Shown here in pieces: positions 34,721 to 44,292 of a stretch of DNA of 64,000 nucleotides. A program made the translations under genes and the position numbers. Each line of letters starts with the position of its first letter. Within the stretch, counting starts at the first letter, position 1. The DNA comes from Paraliobacillus quinghaiensis (lineage in GTDB: Bacteria > Bacillota > Bacilli > Bacillales > Amphibacillaceae): contig NZ_QJSH01000002.1 of the NCBI RefSeq assembly GCF_003426025.1, positions 124,001 through 188,000 of the forward strand, in the 5' to 3' direction. The notes beneath the pieces are model-generated. The model made no database searches, had not been told where the DNA came from, and was given only the letters and a program-made list of their open reading frames with translations.

Positions 34721-35749
34721 ATGGCGGTCACAATTAAAGATGTAGCGAAACAAGCAAATGTGGCAACTTCAACCGTTTCACGTGTTATTTCAGACAGTCC
34801 GAATATAAGTGACAGAACCAAGCGTAAAGTCCGTAAAGTAATGGAAGAAATGGGATACCATATTAACTTAAATGCACGTGTCTTAGTGCAGCAGTCAACA
34901 CAAAATATCGGTATTGTAATGAAAGATTCAACGATTGAATCCTTACATGATCCGTTTTTTCCAGTAGCATTGCAAGGGATAAGCTCCTATGCACATAAAC
35001 GGGATTTCAGTATTAGCATTACTACCGGTGAGACGGAAGAAGCGATTTTTCGTGATGTTGAAAAGATGGTACAAGGCAAGCGCGTTGATGGTATGATTGT
35101 TACTTACTCTAAAGAGAATGATAAGGTGGTTCCATATCTGTTGAAATGCGGGATACCATTTGTGGTTGTTGGGAAACCAGTAGTTCACACAGATGAAATA
35201 ATGTTTGTGAATAATGATAATGTACAAGCGGCTAAAGATGCTACAGAACATCTTATACAGTTAGGTCATCAAGAGATAGCAATTATTCTAGGAGACAGAG
35301 AGTTTGAGATTACTGATTCAAGATTAAAAGGTTATCGTGAAGTGTTAGAAAGTAATAATATACCAATAAACGATGCTTTTATTAAACAATCAACAAACAT
35401 GGACTGTATCAAAACTATCTTGGATGAATTATTAGCGTTACCCGTTCAACCGACTGCAATTCTTGGGTCAGATGACTTAGCTTCTTTGCATATTATGTCG
35501 GTATTACGAGAAAAAAACATAGAGGTTCCAAGAGATATCAGTTTGATTAGCTTTAATAATACAATAGTTGCAGAACTAATGAATCCAACTTTAACATCAG
35601 TTGATACGAATATTTTTCAACTTGGTTATGAGGCGGCACGTTGTATAATTGAAGAGATAAAAGAAAGATCAACACATACGAAAAGTGTCATTATTCCAAC
35701 AAAAATTAGGAAGCGTGAGTCGACTCAACCCTACAAAAAAGTAGAGTGA
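34721..35749 (+). CDS. LacI-family transcriptional regulator (MalR-like)
   Basis: The 342-residue protein has the LacI-type helix-turn-helix 'VTIKDVAKQANVATSTVSRVISDSPNISDRTKRKV', the hinge helix 'YHINLNARVLVQQST' and a periplasmic-binding-protein-like sensor domain ending 'ISLISFNNTIVAELMNPTLTSVDTN'. It is followed by a YesL-type gene and two alpha-glucosidase genes, so it most likely controls maltose or isomaltose use. I use ATG 34721 (MAVTIKDV) rather than the GTG at 34709. GCAAACGYTTGC palindromes occur upstream (34579) and downstream (35766), consistent with repression of itself and of the following operon. Confidence 0.88.
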   Translation: MAVTIKDVAKQANVATSTVSRVISDSPNISDRTKRKVRKVMEEMGYHINLNARVLVQQSTQNIGIVMKDSTIESLHDPFFPVALQGISSYAHKRDFSISITTGETEEAIFRDVEKMVQGKRVDGMIVTYSKENDKVVPYLLKCGIPFVVVGKPVVHTDEIMFVNNDNVQAAKDATEHLIQLGHQEIAIILGDREFEITDSRLKGYREVLESNNIPINDAFIKQSTNMDCIKTILDELLALPVQPTAILGSDDLASLHIMSVLREKNIEVPRDISLISFNNTIVAELMNPTLTSVDTNIFQLGYEAARCIIEEIKERSTHTKSVIIPTKIRKRESTQPYKKVE

Positions 35750-35765
35750 TTTTTTTGTGATATGG

Positions 35766-35777
35766 TGCAAACGCTTG
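35766..35777. promoter_or_regulatory. LacI/cre-type operator before the glucosidase operon
   Basis: GCAAACGCTTGC is a perfect 12-bp palindrome and fits TGNAANCGNWNNCW when read with the preceding T. It lies 64 bases before the YesL-type gene. Confidence 0.65.
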
Positions 35778-35840
35778 CTGTCCCGTTGCATAAATAGAAT
35801 TCTTAAGATTTAGATCAGGTGATTAAAGGAGTAGATAGCT

Positions 35841-36509
35841 ATGAATACAATGACAAATGGTTTATTAAAAACAACGGAGTGGATCATGCGATTTTCCGTT
35901 GTAAATCTGTTATGGTTAACCTTTAATTTACCGGTTGTTCTTCTTCTATTAAGTGCAATTTATTCAGATAACCTCTCAATGATCATGGTTTTTATTGTAA
36001 CAGTAATTTTATCTCCATTCTTGGTATCTCCTGCAACGGCAGCAATGTTTGCGATGGTTAGAGATTGGATACTTATAAAAGAACAAAAATCACTCATCCG
36101 TTCTTACTGGAAGCATTATCGAATTAACTATAAACAGAGTTTTATAGGTGGTTTTGTACTAACAATTGTTTGGACAGTTCTAATTGTTGATTTCTATTAT
36201 TTTCAACAATCAAATGTTATTTTATTTTTTATGTTTCTTTTATTCGTAGTTGTTTTATATGTTTATACAATCATTTTTTTCTCAGTACTTGTCCATTATA
36301 ATATTACGTTACGTCAGGTATTTAAAAATACCCTTTCGTTAACGTTAGGTAGTCCTATGTTGTTTTTTGCAATATTACTAACTAGTTTAGTTATTCTGTA
36401 TGTAAGTATAAATAGCTTCTTATTCTTACTGTTATTTTTTACAGCTAGTCTGATTGCATTTGTATCATTTTCTGCATTTTACCGTTTATATATGAGGTTA
36501 GTTAATTAA
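35841..36509 (+). CDS. YesL/DUF624-family membrane protein
   Basis: The 222-residue protein has about five membrane segments and the DUF624 opening 'TTEWIMRFSVVNLLWLTFNLPVVLLLL' and 'SPATAAMFAMVRDWI'. YesL-like proteins sit in many Bacillus sugar-utilisation operons next to ABC importers and glycosidases, but their function is unknown. AAAGGAG precedes the ATG. Here it is followed by two alpha-glucosidases and lies downstream of a LacI regulator and its likely operator. Confidence 0.82.
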   Translation: MNTMTNGLLKTTEWIMRFSVVNLLWLTFNLPVVLLLLSAIYSDNLSMIMVFIVTVILSPFLVSPATAAMFAMVRDWILIKEQKSLIRSYWKHYRINYKQSFIGGFVLTIVWTVLIVDFYYFQQSNVILFFMFLLFVVVLYVYTIIFFSVLVHYNITLRQVFKNTLSLTLGSPMLFFAILLTSLVILYVSINSFLFLLLFFTASLIAFVSFSAFYRLYMRLVN

Positions 36510-36727
36510 CAATGTTGGAAAGATAATATAGTCTAGACTATCTGGTGAAATGACAGCTGTTTGCTATGGCTCAGCTGAAATATGGATATAAAGTAGATAT
36601 GTTACATAAAGGTCAAAAAATTATCAGTAGATTATGATCTTATTATGATCAACAAGAGAGTAAGGAAGGCGTTAACATACGTCGGTTTAAAGTGGGAACA
36701 TATATTTGTGTTATAGGAGTGAATGTT

Positions 36728-38413
36728 ATGACAAAACAATGGTGGAAAGAAGCGGTAGTATATCAAATTTACCCAAGAAGTTTTAATGACAGTAATCAAG
36801 ATGGTATTGGTGATATAAAAGGTATTACAGAGAAACTTGATTACCTTGCTAAACTAGGAATCGAGGTAATTTGGTTATCTCCTGTATATGAATCACCAAA
36901 TGATGATAATGGCTATGATATTAGTAATTATCGTGCAATTATAAGTGAGTTTGGAACAATGAAAGATTTTGATGAGATGTTACAAGAGGCGCATAAGCGC
37001 AATATAAAAATAATGATGGATCTTGTTGTAAATCATACTTCAGATGAACACAGTTGGTTTATAGAATCACGCTCTTCTAAAGATAATGCTTATCGTGATT
37101 ATTATATATGGAAACAGCCGAATGAAGATGGTTCTCCACCAACAAATTGGGGTGCGGCTTTTGGTGGAAGTGCATGGCAATATGATGATAACACAGGTGA
37201 ATACTATCTTCATTTATTTAGTAAGAAACAACCTGACCTAAATTGGGAAAACCCAAAAGTTCGAGATGATGTATACAATATGATGACCTTTTGGTTGGAT
37301 AAAGGTGTAGATGGTTTTCGGATGGATGTTATTAATATGATTTCAAAAGATCAACGTTTTCCAAATGGAGAAATCCAAGACACAGGCTATGGTGATGGTT
37401 CGCCTTATTATCTTAACGGGCCACGAATACATGAGTTTTTGCAGGAAATGAATCAACAAGTACTCAGCAAGTACGATACGATTACCGTCGGTGAGATGCC
37501 TGGTGTAAATGCCGAGCAAGCTAAACTATATACGGGAGAAAATCGTAAGGAATTAAATATGGTCTTTCATTTTGAGCATGTTGATATCGGTAATGGTAAA
37601 TATGGTAAATGGACACCAGAGCATTGGAATCTAACAGAATTAAAAACCATTTTTTCTCGTTGGCAGGAAGGTTTAGAAGAGGATGGCTGGAATAGTTTAT
37701 ATTGGAGTAATCATGACCAGCCAAGAGCAATCTCACGTTTTGCAGATGATTCAGAAGCGTATCGTGTTCTCTCAGGTAAAATGTTGGCTACTTGTTTGCA
37801 TATGTTAAAAGGCACACCGTATATCTATCAAGGGGAAGAAATTGGAATGACTAATGTTGCATTCGAATCAATTGATGATTATCGAGATATCGAGACCTTA
37901 AATGCATTCCGAGACTATACTGAAAAAAATCTACTGACAGAAGAAGAAATAATGCAAGCAATTCATAAACGTGGCCGTGACAATGCGCGCACACCAGTAC
38001 AATGGTCTAGCCGAGCAAATGCTGGGTTCACAGAAGGTGAGCCATGGATTCCGGTTAATCCAAATTATAAAGCGATTAACGTCGAAGAGGCATTAGCTGA
38101 TCCGGATTCAATCTTCTATTATTACCAAAAATTAATTGCACTGCGAAAAAGATATCCGGTTATTGTACATGGAAAATATGAGTTACTAGCAAAAGATGAT
38201 CAACAAATCTATGCCTATACCCGCAAATGGAAAGAAGACACACTTCTTGTCATCTGTAATTTTTCTAGTGATTTAGTAAGTTTCAATCTTCCAAATCATT
38301 TGGAGTTTGTTGATAAAACGTTGCTAATAGCAAACTATAATGTGGATGAAACTGAAGAAATAGACAGTGTAGAATTAAAACCTTATGAAGCACGAGTATA
38401 CAACTTAAGATAA
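36728..38413 (+). CDS. Oligo-1,6-glucosidase (GH13 subfamily 31), predicted alpha-1,6 specificity
   Basis: The 561-residue enzyme has the four GH13 regions: 'DLVVNHTSDEH', 'GFRMDVINMI' with nucleophile Asp200, 'TVGEMPG' with acid Glu256 and 'WSNHDQPR' with Asp330. In this subfamily the residue after the nucleophile marks specificity: valine in oligo-1,6-glucosidases and isomaltases, alanine or threonine in maltases. Here it is Val, so isomaltose-type alpha-1,6 substrates are predicted. I use ATG 36728 with TAGGAG upstream. It is cytoplasmic (no signal peptide) and paired with the paralogue 21 bases downstream. Confidence 0.9.
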   Translation: MTKQWWKEAVVYQIYPRSFNDSNQDGIGDIKGITEKLDYLAKLGIEVIWLSPVYESPNDDNGYDISNYRAIISEFGTMKDFDEMLQEAHKRNIKIMMDLVVNHTSDEHSWFIESRSSKDNAYRDYYIWKQPNEDGSPPTNWGAAFGGSAWQYDDNTGEYYLHLFSKKQPDLNWENPKVRDDVYNMMTFWLDKGVDGFRMDVINMISKDQRFPNGEIQDTGYGDGSPYYLNGPRIHEFLQEMNQQVLSKYDTITVGEMPGVNAEQAKLYTGENRKELNMVFHFEHVDIGNGKYGKWTPEHWNLTELKTIFSRWQEGLEEDGWNSLYWSNHDQPRAISRFADDSEAYRVLSGKMLATCLHMLKGTPYIYQGEEIGMTNVAFESIDDYRDIETLNAFRDYTEKNLLTEEEIMQAIHKRGRDNARTPVQWSSRANAGFTEGEPWIPVNPNYKAINVEEALADPDSIFYYYQKLIALRKRYPVIVHGKYELLAKDDQQIYAYTRKWKEDTLLVICNFSSDLVSFNLPNHLEFVDKTLLIANYNVDETEEIDSVELKPYEARVYNLR

Positions 38414-38434
38414 ACAATTTCAGGAGGAACAATC

Positions 38435-40099
38435 ATGACTAAGAAATGGTGGAAAGAAGCGGTAGCCTATCAGATTTATCCGAGAAGTTTTATGGATTCA
38501 AATGGTGATGGTATTGGTGATATTCAAGGAGCAATTCAGAAACTTGATTATTTGAAAGACTTAGGGATTGATGTGATATGGATGAGTCCAATTTATCAAT
38601 CACCGAATGACGATAATGGTTATGATATTAGTGATTATCAGGGTATAATGGATGAGTTTGGAACAATGGAAGACTTTGATCAACTGTTAGAAGAGACACA
38701 TAAACGTGGTATGAAAATCATAATGGACCTAGTAATTAACCATACCTCTGATGAGCATCCATGGTTTATTGAATCACGCTCTTCAAAAGATAATCCATAT
38801 CGTGATTATTATATGTGGCACCCCGGAAAAGATGGTAAAGAGCCAAATAACTGGGAGTCAATTTTTAGTGGTTCGGTTTGGGAATACGATGAAAAAACAG
38901 ACGAATATTATATGCACGTATTTTCTCGAAAGCAACCTGATTTAAATTGGGAAAATCCAACTGTTCGCAAGGAATTATATAACATGGTTAACTGGTGGTT
39001 AGATAAAGGGATTGATGGATTCAGAATTGATGCAATTTCACACATAAAAAAAGCAGAAGGTTATCCAGATATGCCAAATCCGAAAAAACTAAAATACGTA
39101 CCATCCTTCGAAAGACATATGAATCAGCCAGGAATTGATATATTCTTAAGTGAATTTGCTAAAAAGACATTGCATAATTACGACATTATGACTGTTGGGG
39201 AAGCAAATGGTGTGCGTGTCGAAGAAGCTGAACAATGGATTGGCGAGGAAAATGGCTATTTTGATATGATTTTCCAATTCGAACATTTAGATCTTTGGGG
39301 TAAAGATACAACAAAGAGAATCGATATCCATGCATTAAAAGAAATTTTAACGAAATGGCAAAAGGGATTAGATGGTGTAGGTTGGAACGCATTGTTCTTA
39401 GAAAATCATGACCAAGCACGATCAGTATCTACATGGGGAAATGATACAGATTTACGTATTACTTCTGCAAAAGCATTAGCTACCTTTTATTTCTTGATGC
39501 AAGGTACACCTTTTATTTATCAAGGGCAAGAAATTGGTATGACGAATGTTCAGTTCGATTCCATTGATGACTATAATGATGTAGCGATTAAAAATCTGTA
39601 TAAAAAAGAGCGTGCAGAAGGCAAAACACACGATGAGGTTATGGAAGTGATTTGGAAGAACGGGCGAGATAATTCGCGTACACCAATGCAATGGTCAAGT
39701 GATGTTAATGCCGGCTTTACAACGGGCACACCATGGATTAAGGTGAATCCTAATTATCCCGATATCAATGTAGAGAATAACTTGCAAGATCCAAACTCAA
39801 TCTACCATTATTATAAAAAGCTAATTGCACTACGTGGGTCAAGTGACGCTTTAATTTATGGTAGTTATGAATTAGTTGCAGCAGACCATGATCAAGTATA
39901 TGCTTACACAAGAACTGAGGACGATGAAACGTTTCTTATTGTGGTAAATTTATTCGATGAACAAACGGTTATGACGCTGCCAAAGCAGTTGAAAAATAAG
40001 ATGCGCATGCTAAGATTGAGTAATTATAAGGTTACAGAAGATGATTTTAATCCTTTAGAATTACGTCCTTATGAAGCAAGGGTTTATCAATTGAATTAG
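38435..40099 (+). CDS. Alpha-glucosidase (GH13 subfamily 31), predicted alpha-1,4 (maltase) specificity
   Basis: The 554-residue enzyme has GH13 regions 'DLVINHTSDEH', 'GFRIDAISHIKK' with nucleophile Asp199, 'TVGEANG' with Glu256 and 'LENHDQAR' with Asp326. Ala200 directly after the nucleophile, and the whole 'GFRIDAISHIKK' motif, match exo-alpha-1,4-glucosidases such as the Geobacillus enzyme, in contrast to the Val of its neighbour. AGGAGG precedes the ATG and the gene is 21 bases after the first glucosidase. A terminator follows at 40108. It should release glucose from maltose and maltodextrins inside the cell. Confidence 0.9.
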   Translation: MTKKWWKEAVAYQIYPRSFMDSNGDGIGDIQGAIQKLDYLKDLGIDVIWMSPIYQSPNDDNGYDISDYQGIMDEFGTMEDFDQLLEETHKRGMKIIMDLVINHTSDEHPWFIESRSSKDNPYRDYYMWHPGKDGKEPNNWESIFSGSVWEYDEKTDEYYMHVFSRKQPDLNWENPTVRKELYNMVNWWLDKGIDGFRIDAISHIKKAEGYPDMPNPKKLKYVPSFERHMNQPGIDIFLSEFAKKTLHNYDIMTVGEANGVRVEEAEQWIGEENGYFDMIFQFEHLDLWGKDTTKRIDIHALKEILTKWQKGLDGVGWNALFLENHDQARSVSTWGNDTDLRITSAKALATFYFLMQGTPFIYQGQEIGMTNVQFDSIDDYNDVAIKNLYKKERAEGKTHDEVMEVIWKNGRDNSRTPMQWSSDVNAGFTTGTPWIKVNPNYPDINVENNLQDPNSIYHYYKKLIALRGSSDALIYGSYELVAADHDQVYAYTRTEDDETFLIVVNLFDEQTVMTLPKQLKNKMRMLRLSNYKVTEDDFNPLELRPYEARVYQLN

Positions 40100-40107
40100 C
40101 TTGGAAT

Positions 40108-40139
40108 AAAAGATAGAACTTATAAGTTCTATCTTTTTT
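40108..40139 (+). terminator. Terminator of the glucosidase operon
   Basis: AAAAGATAGAACTT and AAGTTCTATCTTTTTT form a near-perfect hairpin around ATA. Confidence 0.9.
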
Positions 40140-40322
40140 CGTTGTGCGTAACGCACACGGCTTAACAATGATGTCATGTTAAACCGAATTTTAATCAATG
40201 AAATTTTTCAAAATATTAAAGAATCTATCGCAGATATGAGGTGAATATACTACATATTAATAGATTAGAAAAATAATATATATTGGTGAGTATTTTATCT
40301 AAAATAGTTGAGGAAACACCAT

Positions 40323-40338
40323 CTTCAAGCGCTTGAAG
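40323..40338. promoter_or_regulatory. Perfect 16-bp palindrome, LacI-type operator
   Basis: CTTCAAGCGCTTGAAG has the central CG and arm spacing of LacI/CcpA operators. It lies about 190 bases before the second LacI gene; the rest of the 40100-40531 gap has no gene but holds a tRNA-like fragment at 40337-40393. Confidence 0.6.
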
Positions 40339-40393
40339 GGCATAGTTCAATGGTAAAGAGGCTGGTAAGTGGTGGGTAGTTCAAAAATCATTT
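40337..40393 (+). other. Possible tRNA-Trp-like fragment
   Basis: From 40337 the sequence AGGGCATAGTTCAATGGTA closely resembles the 5' arm and D loop of Bacillus tRNA-Trp as I remember it, and a degraded GTGGGT-GTTCAAAAATC part further on resembles a T arm. No anticodon stem or acceptor pairing can be formed, so this is at most a relic. Confidence 0.3.
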
Positions 40394-40531
40394 AGAGGTT
40401 ATAACTCTTGATTTGATATTTTAATTAAATTATACTCTAAAAGAACTTAACAATCTTAAAAGAACTGAAGAAATAAAATATAGCTATTAAGTTATAGTAT
40501 ATTTGTAAACGTTCTCTTGGAGGATGAAATA

Positions 40532-41554
40532 ATGAAACACACTATCAAAGATGTAGCTAAAAGAGCTAATGTGTCAATTGCTACAGTATCAAGAATCTTA
40601 AATGAAAAGGATGGCTATTCAGAAGATACAAAGGAAATGGTACTTAGAGTGATTGAGGAATTAGGGTATCATCCTAACGCTATTGCACGTGGGCTGATCA
40701 ATAATAAAACACATACTGTGGGCGTGCTGGTACCAAGCTTAACTGGGACTTTCGCAACTGAATTACTAAGCGGAATTGAACAGGTTACTCATGAAGTTGG
40801 ATCAAATGTTATTGTATGCTACACTGAATTCCAAGGTGTTAAAACAATGAAGTACCTACAAATGTTGAACGAAAAAAGAGTAGACGGTATTATCTTTATT
40901 AGTGCTGAACTTACAGAAGAGTACTATAGTTATGTAGAATCTATGAGTATTCCAATGGTTCTTTTGTGTTCAGAATCAGATAAATATCAGGTTCCTTATG
41001 TGAGAGTGAATGACCGAGCTGGCGGTTACACAGCGACAAAATACTTGATCGATAACGGCCATAGAAATATTGGGCTAATTAGTGGAAGTGAAGATGATGT
41101 ATTAACAAGTGTTCAAAGAGCTGAGGGGTATAAAGCAGCTCTAATAGATCATAACATAGCAGTTAATGAGAACAATATGGTTTTCAATGATGACTTTTTA
41201 TTTGAAGACGGCATACAAGGGATGAAAACACTTATGGAAAGGGCGCCAGATTTAACTGCTGTATTCGCGGCAAGTGATGAATTGGCGCTTGGTGCTATAT
41301 CTGTTGCATATCAATATAACAAAAGGGTTCCAGAGGATATATCGGTTATAGGCTACGATAATCTACGTTTAGCTGAAATGTCTCATCCTCCATTGACATC
41401 TGTTTCTCAGCCATTGAATGATATGGGAGCGAAGGCAGCTCAAATGTTATTTGAAATGCAAGAGTCAAAAATGATCACACCAAGTTGTATCATGCCTCAT
41501 CAAATCATTGAAAGAAAGAGTGTACATTCTTTAAAAGACTTCAAGAAAAAATAG
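40532..41554 (+). CDS. LacI-family transcriptional regulator
   Basis: The 340-residue protein has the helix-turn-helix 'TIKDVAKRANVSIATVSRILNEKDGYSEDTKEMV', hinge 'YHPNAIARGLINNKT' and a sugar-sensor domain with 'PEDISVIGYDNLRLAEMSHPPLTSVSQP'. I use ATG 40532, ten bases after GGAGG. A site TGTAAACGTTCT lies just before that ribosome site, and a TAAACGTTTA palindrome lies after the gene, before the ABC transporter operon. It is therefore the likely local regulator of the downstream sugar importer. Effector unknown. Confidence 0.88.
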   Translation: MKHTIKDVAKRANVSIATVSRILNEKDGYSEDTKEMVLRVIEELGYHPNAIARGLINNKTHTVGVLVPSLTGTFATELLSGIEQVTHEVGSNVIVCYTEFQGVKTMKYLQMLNEKRVDGIIFISAELTEEYYSYVESMSIPMVLLCSESDKYQVPYVRVNDRAGGYTATKYLIDNGHRNIGLISGSEDDVLTSVQRAEGYKAALIDHNIAVNENNMVFNDDFLFEDGIQGMKTLMERAPDLTAVFAASDELALGAISVAYQYNKRVPEDISVIGYDNLRLAEMSHPPLTSVSQPLNDMGAKAAQMLFEMQESKMITPSCIMPHQIIERKSVHSLKDFKKK

Positions 41555-41580
41555 CGCTTTTCTTAATTGAGTTACTTGTG

Positions 41581-41613
41581 GACTTAGTCTGATATGAGGG
41601 ACTAGGTCTTTTT
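41581..41613 (+). terminator. Terminator after the second LacI gene
   Basis: GACTTAGTC and GACTAGGTC pair (with one G-U and one mismatch) before TTTTT. Confidence 0.6.
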
Positions 41614-41626
41614 GTCTTGTTTTTAT

Positions 41627-41978
41627 CAGTAAACGTTTACTGAATAAATCTACTTTTGTTCATGTTTTTGCAATGAAAAGTCGTTATTGTGAGAAAAAAT
41701 AAGATTCCTTTTAGAGAGTCAATATGCTTTACAAGTCTTTTCTTAAGAAGGTTAATACCTAATTTAATTTCTTTAAGAACTGCGTAAAACAAAGATTCAT
41801 GTATGTGTATTACGATTTATTTTTAAATTAAATTCTAAAAAAGTATTGTTTTGTTTTTGGTAGTGTGTTACTCTTTGACTTAGTTAAACGTTTACGTAAG
41901 TAATTAATGTTTGTTTAAAAAATTGTTATCAATTAAAATAACAATTTTTTAATAAATAGATTTGTAAGCGCTTCAACA
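41627..41978 (+). promoter_or_regulatory. Control region of the sugar ABC importer with three LacI/cre-type sites
   Basis: CAGTAAACGTTTACTG at 41627-41642 is a perfect palindrome. A second TAAACGTTTA core lies at 41885-41894, four bases after a TTGACT -35 box (41875-41880). A third, TGTAAGCGCTTCAA (41965-41978), is one base off the cre consensus. The 488-base gap 41555-42042 has no gene. Confidence 0.65.
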
Positions 41979-42042
41979 TGAGATTGCTGACGCTGTAATA
42001 AGCGCTAATAATCTGAAACTAAAAAGGAAAAGGGGAAAAATT

Positions 42043-43365
42043 ATGAAAAGAAAAAAGCTTTTTTCAAAAACTGGTTTAGTATTAGTGGCATCGGCTTTTC
42101 TATTTGCTTCAGGCTGTTCGTCATCAGATGTTAATGGTTCTAATGATTCTAATGGTTCTAACAATAGCGCGGATGAAGAGGTTGTAGTGGATGTGTTTCA
42201 GTCAAAGGTAGAGTTTAAGGATGAATTCGATGAACTTGTTGAAAAGTATGAGGAAGAAAACCCTAATGTGACTATAAACTTCAAAGCTGTTGGAGGAGGT
42301 ACTGATTACGCTCAAGCTTTAAAATCAGTTTTTTCTTCTAATGATGAACCTGATATTTTTAGTGTAGGGGGACCTGCTGAAGTTGAACAGTATAGAACAT
42401 ATCTTGCGGATCTGTCTGATACTGATTCTGCTAAAGCTGCGCTTAAAGGTACATTAGATGGTGTTACAGATGGCGAAGAAGTTTTAGGTTTGCCATATAA
42501 CCAGGAGGGATATGGGCTACTTTATAATAAAGCGTTATTCGAACAGGCGGGAATTAATCCTGATGAAATTATCACACATGAGGATCTAGAAAAAGCTGTT
42601 ACCAAATTAGATAGTCAAAAAGAAGACTTAAACATAGACGCTGTATTCGCCCTTGCTGCGAAGGAGACATGGGTTATAGGTATGCATTTGGCAAACACAT
42701 ACTTAGCACCTGAGTTCAACAACAATGCAATAACAGCTTATAATGCTGATACTGTTACATTTGAAAAAGGTGACGAGATGAAACGTTTCCTAGATTTACA
42801 AGCTAAGTATTCTGTCCAACCTGTTTTAAGTCTTGACTATTCTCAACAAGTAGAAGAATTGTTTTCTCTTCAACGTGTTGCCATGATTAAGCAAGGTAAC
42901 TGGGTGTATAATGCTATTCACGAGATGGATCCTGAGTTTGCAGAAAATAATGTAGGAATAATGCCGATGCCAGTTGAAGGTTATGAGCAAAGCATCCCTG
43001 TAGGGGTACCAAGTTATTGGGGAGTTAACAAGCAAAGTGATGAAAAAGTTGTTCAAGCAGCAAAAGACTTTCTAGACTATTTAAACACTTCTGAGGTTGG
43101 AAAAGAAACTATACTAAATGATTTCAATTTTATTCCTGCATATGAGGGTTACGATACTTCTAAGATTGTTGATCCTATTTCCAAAGGTATTTACGATTAT
43201 GCTTCTGAAGGCAAGACAATTGGTTGGACATTTTCAGGATATCCAACAGGTTGGAGTGTAAACAATCTTGCGGTCCACATGCAAGAATATCTAGCTGGAG
43301 AAAAGACTTGGGACGAAGTGGTCGAAGATTCTATTGAAGATTGGGAAGAAGCAAGACAAGAATAA
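42043..43365 (+). CDS. Sugar ABC transporter substrate-binding lipoprotein
   Basis: The 440-residue protein has a lipoprotein signal with lipobox 'FASGCSS' (Cys25), then a Ser/Asn/Gly linker and a MalE/UgpB-type binding domain ('FKAVGGGTDYAQALKSVFSSNDEPDIFSVGGPAEV', 'LPYNQEGYGLLYNKALFEQAGI'). It captures an oligosaccharide outside and delivers it to the two permeases encoded downstream. AAAAGGGG precedes the ATG. A perfect hairpin follows the stop, as often seen when the binding protein is made in excess of the permeases. No ATPase gene is present, so a shared MsmX-type ATPase elsewhere is expected. Confidence 0.9.
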   Translation: MKRKKLFSKTGLVLVASAFLFASGCSSSDVNGSNDSNGSNNSADEEVVVDVFQSKVEFKDEFDELVEKYEEENPNVTINFKAVGGGTDYAQALKSVFSSNDEPDIFSVGGPAEVEQYRTYLADLSDTDSAKAALKGTLDGVTDGEEVLGLPYNQEGYGLLYNKALFEQAGINPDEIITHEDLEKAVTKLDSQKEDLNIDAVFALAAKETWVIGMHLANTYLAPEFNNNAITAYNADTVTFEKGDEMKRFLDLQAKYSVQPVLSLDYSQQVEELFSLQRVAMIKQGNWVYNAIHEMDPEFAENNVGIMPMPVEGYEQSIPVGVPSYWGVNKQSDEKVVQAAKDFLDYLNTSEVGKETILNDFNFIPAYEGYDTSKIVDPISKGIYDYASEGKTIGWTFSGYPTGWSVNNLAVHMQEYLAGEKTWDEVVEDSIEDWEEARQE

Positions 43366-43372
43366 CTAGAAT

Positions 43373-43406
43373 ATCTAATGGAGTGGTTTATGCCGCTCCA
43401 TTAGAT
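43373..43406 (+). terminator. Intra-operon hairpin between binding protein and permease genes
   Basis: ATCTAATGGAG (43373-43383) pairs perfectly with CTCCATTAGAT (43396-43406). There is no T run, so it is more likely an mRNA-stabilising or attenuating structure than a full terminator. Confidence 0.65.
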
Positions 43407-43431
43407 TATAAATATAGCGGAGGGGATTGAC

Positions 43432-44292
43432 ATGAAAAATCGTGATCTAGCCTTTTGGTTATTTCTAACCCCGGTTTTATTAGGATTAGGCTTAGTAGTA
43501 ATTGTGCCATTAATATATGGAACGATTTATTCCTTTACAGATTGGAATGGCTTAACAGCTAATAAATTTATCGGATTCGACCATTACATTAAACTACTAC
43601 AAGATGAGGGCTTTCTTAATTCCATTTGGTTTACGATTAAATTCTCGGTAGTAACGGTATTTTTACTTAACTTTTTTGGCTTAGCACTAGCTTTACTTGT
43701 AACACGAAAATTAAAATCTTCTAATCTATTACGGACAGTTTTCTTTATGCCCAACCTGATTGGTGGTTTAATTCTAGGTTTCATCTGGCAGTTTATTTTC
43801 GTAAGTGTGTTTGATGATGCCGGAAAATTACTAGGTATAGAAGGCTTGCAAGGTTGGTTATCAACTACCACAACTGGTTTCTGGGGCTTGGTAATCTTAA
43901 CAGTATGGCAAATGGCTGGTTATATTATGATCATTTACATTGCGTACTTGCAAAATATTCCGACTGAACTAATTGAGTCCTCTAAAATTGATGGCGCAAA
44001 TAGCTTTCAGCGATTTAAAAGTATTACATTTCCATTGGTTGCACCAGCTTTCACTGTAAGTATGTTCTTAACGTTATCCACATCATTTAAAATGTATGAT
44101 CAAAACTTATCATTAACTGGTGGTGGACCATTTGAATCAACACAAATGGTGGCGATGAACATTGTAAAAACGGCATTTGGTGCGAATGAGATGGCCTATG
44201 GACAAGCAAAAGCGGTAATTTTCTTTATAATTGTAGCAGTTATTTCATTAACACAAGTATATTACAACAAGAAACGGGAGGTTGACATGTAA
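43432..44292 (+). CDS. Sugar ABC transporter permease (MalF/UgpA type)
   Basis: The 286-residue protein has six membrane segments and the binding-protein-dependent permease motif 'ESSKIDGANSFQRFKSITFPLVAP' (EAA loop) that contacts the ATPase. The opening 'LFWLFLTPVLLGLGLVV'-like segment and 'SFTDWNGLTANKFIGFDHY' are typical of the MalF/LacF branch. GGAGG precedes the ATG. Its last base is shared with the start of the second permease gene, so the two are translationally coupled. Substrate likely sucrose, maltose or a related glucoside, judged only from neighbours. Confidence 0.9.
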   Translation: MKNRDLAFWLFLTPVLLGLGLVVIVPLIYGTIYSFTDWNGLTANKFIGFDHYIKLLQDEGFLNSIWFTIKFSVVTVFLLNFFGLALALLVTRKLKSSNLLRTVFFMPNLIGGLILGFIWQFIFVSVFDDAGKLLGIEGLQGWLSTTTTGFWGLVILTVWQMAGYIMIIYIAYLQNIPTELIESSKIDGANSFQRFKSITFPLVAPAFTVSMFLTLSTSFKMYDQNLSLTGGGPFESTQMVAMNIVKTAFGANEMAYGQAKAVIFFIIVAVISLTQVYYNKKREVDM

